From: Pseudomonas nitroreducens NBRC 12694
GTDB lineage: Bacteria; Pseudomonadota; Gammaproteobacteria; Pseudomonadales; Pseudomonadaceae
Length of the DNA: 64,000 nt
Assembly: GCF_002091755.1 (NCBI RefSeq)
Contig: NZ_BDAI01000008.1
Coordinates: 124,001 to 188,000 of the forward strand
Reading direction: 5' to 3'
This document shows, piece by piece, positions 60,941-64,000 of the stretch (positions are counted from its first letter, which is position 1; every line of letters begins with the position of its first letter). A program made the position numbers and the translations under genes. The notes beneath the pieces are model-generated. The model saw only the letters and a list, made by a program, of their open reading frames with translations. It was not told the DNA's origin and made no database searches.

Positions 60941-62542
60941 TCAGGGTGCGAAGGGCGCCGCTTCCATCACTTCCACGATCAGCGGGCGATCGCTCGGGGC
61001 GTTGCGCAGCAGTTCCTGCAGGTGCGCGTGGTCGCGGGCGCGCTCGGCGGCGCAACCAAAGCCCTTGGCGATGGCGAGGAAGTCCGGGGTGTAGATGTCC
61101 ACGCCCAGCGGGGTGATGTCGCGGCGTTCCATGTAGCGCTTGATCTCGCCGTAGCCGTGGTTGTTCCACAGCAGGACGATGATGCCCACCTTGGCTTCCA
61201 CGGCGCTGGCCAGCTCGGTCATGGTGAACTGCAGGCCGCCGTCGCCCATCAGGCTGATCACCGGGCGGCCCGGCTCGCCGAGCTTGGCGCCGATGGCGGC
61301 CGGCAGGCCGTAGCCCAGGGTGCCGTAGCCGGTGGAGGCGTTGAACCAGCGGCGACCGCCGTCCAGTTCCACCAGGTGGTTGCCGCTGTAGACAGTCTGC
61401 GTCGAGTCGCCGACGAAGCGCGCATCGGGCAGTACCTCGAGGATCTTGCCGAACAGCTCGCGGTAGTGCGCCCAGCCGCTGAAGTCCTCGGCCAGTTGTG
61501 CGCGTACCTTGGCTGCGCGCTGGGCGCCGGGGCTGTTGGCGTCGGCCTGGCGGGCCGGCAGCAGGTCGAGCAGGGCGCGCATGGCGGTGCGGGCGTCGCT
61601 GTGGATGGCGATGCTCGGCGCGTAGTTGCGCATCAGCTGCTGCGGGTCGATGTCGATGCGGATCAGCTCGCCGCCGATCTTGAAGTTGCCGTCGAACACC
61701 ACGTCGTAGTCGGTTTCGCCCAGCTCGGTGCCGATGGCCAGGACCACGTCCGCATCCCGCGCGAGTTCACGAACAGGAATCAGCGACTGGTTGCTGCCGA
61801 TCAGCAGCGGGTGCTCGGGTTGCAGCAGGCCCTTGGCGTTGATGGTCTGCGCGGTCGGCGCGTCCAGCGCGATGGCTAGCGCGCGCGCTTCGGCCTGGGC
61901 CTCGACGCAACCGCCGCCGAGCAGCAGCAGCGGGTTCTTCGCCTTGGCCAGCTTGGCGGCGGCTTCGTGCAGCGGCGAGCGGGCCGGGGCAGGGCGGGCC
62001 AGTTGCACGCGCGGGCGCACCTGCATGTGGTCGGCCGGGGCGGTGATGATGTCCAGCGGCAGCTCGATATGCACCGGGCGCGGGCGCTCGCTGTCGAACA
62101 CGGCGAAGGCGCGGGCCAGCACGGCCGGCAGTTCCTCGACGCTCATCAGCGTGTGGCTGAAGGCGCTGACGCCGGCGACCATGGCGCGCTGGTTCGGCAG
62201 CTCGTGCAGGTAGCCGTTGCCGTGGGCCAGGCGCGAGCGTTCGTTGACGCTGCTGATCACCAGTATGGGGATGGAGTCGGCGTAGGCCTGGCCCATGGCG
62301 GTGAGGATGTTGGTCATGCCCGGGCCGGTGATGATGAAGCACACGCCCGGCTTGCCGGTGACGCGCGCGTAGCCGTCGGACATGAAGCCGGCGCCCTGTT
62401 CGTGGCGCGGGGTGATGTGGCGGATGCCGCTGTGGGGCAGGCCGCGGTACAGCTCGACGGTGTGTACGCCGGGGATGCCGAAGACGGTATCGACGCCCCA
62501 GGCTTCGAGTTGCTTGACGAGGAATTCGCCGCAGGTGGTCAT
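60941..62542 (-). CDS. ThDP-dependent decarboxylase (acetolactate synthase-like; likely 5-guanidino-2-oxopentanoate decarboxylase)
   Basis: 533 residues from the ATG at 62542 (MTTCGEFLVKQLEAWG). The N-terminal Glu that activates ThDP is in RHEQGAGFMSDGYAR; the cofactor motif is GDGGLQFTMTELASAVEAK ... NNHGYG. It resembles AruI, which decarboxylates 2-ketoarginine in the arginine transaminase pathway. In PAO1 the equivalent gene (PA1417) lies near gbuA, whose substrate 4-guanidinobutyrate is made downstream of that reaction. Pyruvate-type substrates cannot be excluded. Confidence 0.85.
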   Translation of the reverse strand: MTTCGEFLVKQLEAWGVDTVFGIPGVHTVELYRGLPHSGIRHITPRHEQGAGFMSDGYARVTGKPGVCFIITGPGMTNILTAMGQAYADSIPILVISSVNERSRLAHGNGYLHELPNQRAMVAGVSAFSHTLMSVEELPAVLARAFAVFDSERPRPVHIELPLDIITAPADHMQVRPRVQLARPAPARSPLHEAAAKLAKAKNPLLLLGGGCVEAQAEARALAIALDAPTAQTINAKGLLQPEHPLLIGSNQSLIPVRELARDADVVLAIGTELGETDYDVVFDGNFKIGGELIRIDIDPQQLMRNYAPSIAIHSDARTAMRALLDLLPARQADANSPGAQRAAKVRAQLAEDFSGWAHYRELFGKILEVLPDARFVGDSTQTVYSGNHLVELDGGRRWFNASTGYGTLGYGLPAAIGAKLGEPGRPVISLMGDGGLQFTMTELASAVEAKVGIIVLLWNNHGYGEIKRYMERRDITPLGVDIYTPDFLAIAKGFGCAAERARDHAHLQELLRNAPSDRPLIVEVMEAAPFAP

Positions 62543-62584
62543 GGCAGTTCCTTGGAGTTCGTGGGTGAGGTGGTCGTTAATCAT

Positions 62585-62623
62585 GCAAAAGGGCGCGGAG
62601 ATCAGCTCGCCGCGCCCTTTTGC
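62585..62623. terminator. Terminator between symporter and decarboxylase genes
   Basis: Perfect 14-bp stem GCAAAAGGGCGCGG / CCGCGCCCTTTTGC with an 11-base loop. On the minus strand it follows the symporter stop, so the decarboxylase needs its own promoter between 62542 and 62585 or read-through. Confidence 0.88.
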
Positions 62624-62639
62624 CTAGCGCAAGGTCTTG

Positions 62640-64000
62640 TCAGGCCGCGTCGGCGACAGCTGCCGGGCGGGGCGACAGCAGGCTGACGACGATGAAGCTG
62701 ACCAGGCCGATGGCCAGGCTGTAGTAGATCGGGGTGTTGGCGTCGAAGCCATCCTTGAGCATGAACACCAGCGCGGTGACGAAGCCCAGGGCCATGCTGG
62801 TGATGGCGCCGGCGGTGGTGGCGCGCTTCCAGTAGATGGCGCCGATCAGCGGGATCAGCATGCCGCCGACCAGCAGGTTGTACGCCAGGGTCAGGGCGCT
62901 GAGCACGTCGTTCACCACCAGGGCGATGGCCAGGACCACGACACCGGTAACCAGGGTGCAGATGCGGTTCAGGCTCAGGCGGGTGGAGCGCTGGCCGGTG
63001 ACGATCGGCAGCAGGTCCTCGGTGATGGTGGTGGAGGCGGCGAGCAGGCCGGCGCTGGCGGTGGACATCATGGCAGCCAGGGCAGCGGCGATCACCAGGC
63101 CACGGATGCCGTCCGGCAGGGCGGCGCTGACGATGGCGGCGAAGGCGTTGTTGACGTTGTCCAGGTCGGGCAGCAGCACCTTGGCGCACATGCCGATCAG
63201 CGCGCCGACCAGGCCGTAGATCACGCAGTACACGCCCGCGGCGGTGCCGGCGTACTTGGTGACCTTCTCGTCGCGGGCGGTGAACACGCGCTGCCAGATG
63301 TCCTGGCCGATCAGGATGCCGAAGAAGTAGATCAGGAAGTAGGTGATGATGGTGTCGTAGCCGATGGTGTGGAAGCTGAAGGCGGTCGCCGGCAGCTTCG
63401 CCACCAGTTCGTCCCAGCCGCCCACTCGGTACAGGCAGATCGGCAGCAGGATGAACATCAGGCCGACGGTCTTGATGATGAACTGCACGATGTCGGTCAG
63501 GGTCAGGGACCACATGCCACCGATGGTGGAGTAGATCACCACGACGCCGCCGCCCAGCAGCACGGACACCCAGAACGGCAGGCCGAACAGGACCTGCATG
63601 ACGGTGCCGATGGCCAGGGTGGAGACCACGCCGATCATCAGCGCGTAGGCGAACATGATCACCGCCGAAGCCTGGCGGGCCATCGGGTTGTAGCGACGCT
63701 CCAGGACCTGGGTGACGGTGAAGATGCGCAGCTTGAGCAGCGGCTTGGCCAGGAACAGGTTCAGCGCGATGATGCCGGCGCCCAGAGCGGCGCACAGCCA
63801 GAAGCCGGAAATGCCGTGGACGTAGCCCAGACGCACGGTGCCCACGGTGGAGGCGCCGCCCAGGACGGTGGCGGCCATGGTGCCCATGTAGAACGACGGG
63901 CCGAGGTTGCGGCCGGCCACGAGGTAGTCTTCGTGGGTCTTGGCGCGGCGCATGCCGTACCAGCCCAGCCACAACATGCCAGCGGCATATATCAGTACGA
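62640..64000 (-). CDS. Sodium:solute symporter (SSS family), C-terminal part; start outside window
   Basis: At least 450 residues of a Na+/solute symporter; the frame is open to the window edge (…VLIYAAGMLWLGWYG), so the N-terminus is missing. The segments DYLVAGRNLGPSFYMGTMAATVLGGASTVG and AAALAAMMSTASAGLLAASTTITEDL (with the Na+-binding Ser/Thr region) are the SSS signatures. About eleven membrane segments are present. Linked to the guanidino-acid-type decarboxylase, it may import a guanidino compound or related organic cation; this is inference. Confidence 0.93.
   Translation of the reverse strand, partial: VLIYAAGMLWLGWYGMRRAKTHEDYLVAGRNLGPSFYMGTMAATVLGGASTVGTVRLGYVHGISGFWLCAALGAGIIALNLFLAKPLLKLRIFTVTQVLERRYNPMARQASAVIMFAYALMIGVVSTLAIGTVMQVLFGLPFWVSVLLGGGVVVIYSTIGGMWSLTLTDIVQFIIKTVGLMFILLPICLYRVGGWDELVAKLPATAFSFHTIGYDTIITYFLIYFFGILIGQDIWQRVFTARDEKVTKYAGTAAGVYCVIYGLVGALIGMCAKVLLPDLDNVNNAFAAIVSAALPDGIRGLVIAAALAAMMSTASAGLLAASTTITEDLLPIVTGQRSTRLSLNRICTLVTGVVVLAIALVVNDVLSALTLAYNLLVGGMLIPLIGAIYWKRATTAGAITSMALGFVTALVFMLKDGFDANTPIYYSLAIGLVSFIVVSLLSPRPAAVADAA

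Noticed and set aside
62543..62584. Upstream start (MINDHLTHELQ) for the decarboxylase
   Set aside because: It would begin right at the edge of the symporter terminator hairpin; MTTCGEFL at 62542 fits the family and has AAGGAACTGCC before it.

Overview
The window is a chromosomal segment of a Pseudomonas from the P. aeruginosa-related lineage. It is GC-rich, its proteins read as close homologues of P. aeruginosa ones, and the order pyrG-kdsA-eno-ftsB-ispD ... adhC-fghA-ispF-truD-surE-pcm-nlpD-rpoS-rsmZ-fdxA-mutS-cinA-recA-recX is the one I remember from P. aeruginosa PAO1. I see no insertion sequence, prophage, CRISPR array, rRNA or tRNA. Nearly all DNA is coding, with short intergenic gaps holding hairpin terminators, REP-type repeats and a few readable operators.

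Layout. 1-4.5 kb: CTP synthase (5' end cut by the window edge), KDO-8-P synthase, enolase, FtsB and IspD. 4.5-6.2 kb: a REP doublet, then a YedE/YeeE-type sulfur or selenium transporter with its TusA-like partner. 6.2-9.4 kb: LysR regulator and the glutathione-dependent formaldehyde detoxification pair adhC-fghA. 9.4-14.4 kb: ispF-truD-surE-pcm-nlpD-rpoS, tightly packed or overlapping through pcm. 14.4-14.8 kb: the small RNA gene rsmZ with a remote GacA box and an AT-rich spacer. 14.8-20 kb: fdxA, mutS, then divergently cinA/pncC, SOS-controlled recA, and recX. 20-27 kb: LOG-family protein, beta-CASP metallo-hydrolase, a divergent phosphoketolase-like enzyme, two small proteins and a DTW-domain tRNA-modifying enzyme.

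From about 27 kb the order follows several different PAO1 neighbourhoods joined together: erdR-dgkA; finR-fpr; a VOC/monooxygenase divergent pair; trmO; rhlG; an ArnT-like glycosyltransferase; rimO; kup; aceK; three EamA-type exporters; a polyamine-binding protein with cysK; an XRE regulator/membrane protein pair; a MoxR-VWA pair; an AraC regulator; a methyltransferase; a large MscS-family channel. The last 8 kb (aphA, polyamine-binding protein, EamA exporter, an ANR-type promoter driving a transcript with a 44-codon ORF that looks like PA1414/SicX, an MBL hydrolase, a ThDP decarboxylase and a sodium:solute symporter cut by the window end) again match one PAO1 block.

Functional themes: stationary-phase and global post-transcriptional control (rpoS, rsmZ), DNA repair (mutS, recA, recX), redox defence (fpr/finR, fdxA), formaldehyde detoxification, and polyamine or guanidino-compound use (two SpuD-like binding proteins, acetylpolyamine deacetylase, 2-ketoarginine-type decarboxylase). 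The least explained items are the SicX-like oxygen-responsive locus, the phosphoketolase homologue with altered cofactor motifs, and several palindromic operators. PA locus numbers throughout are from memory, not from a search.
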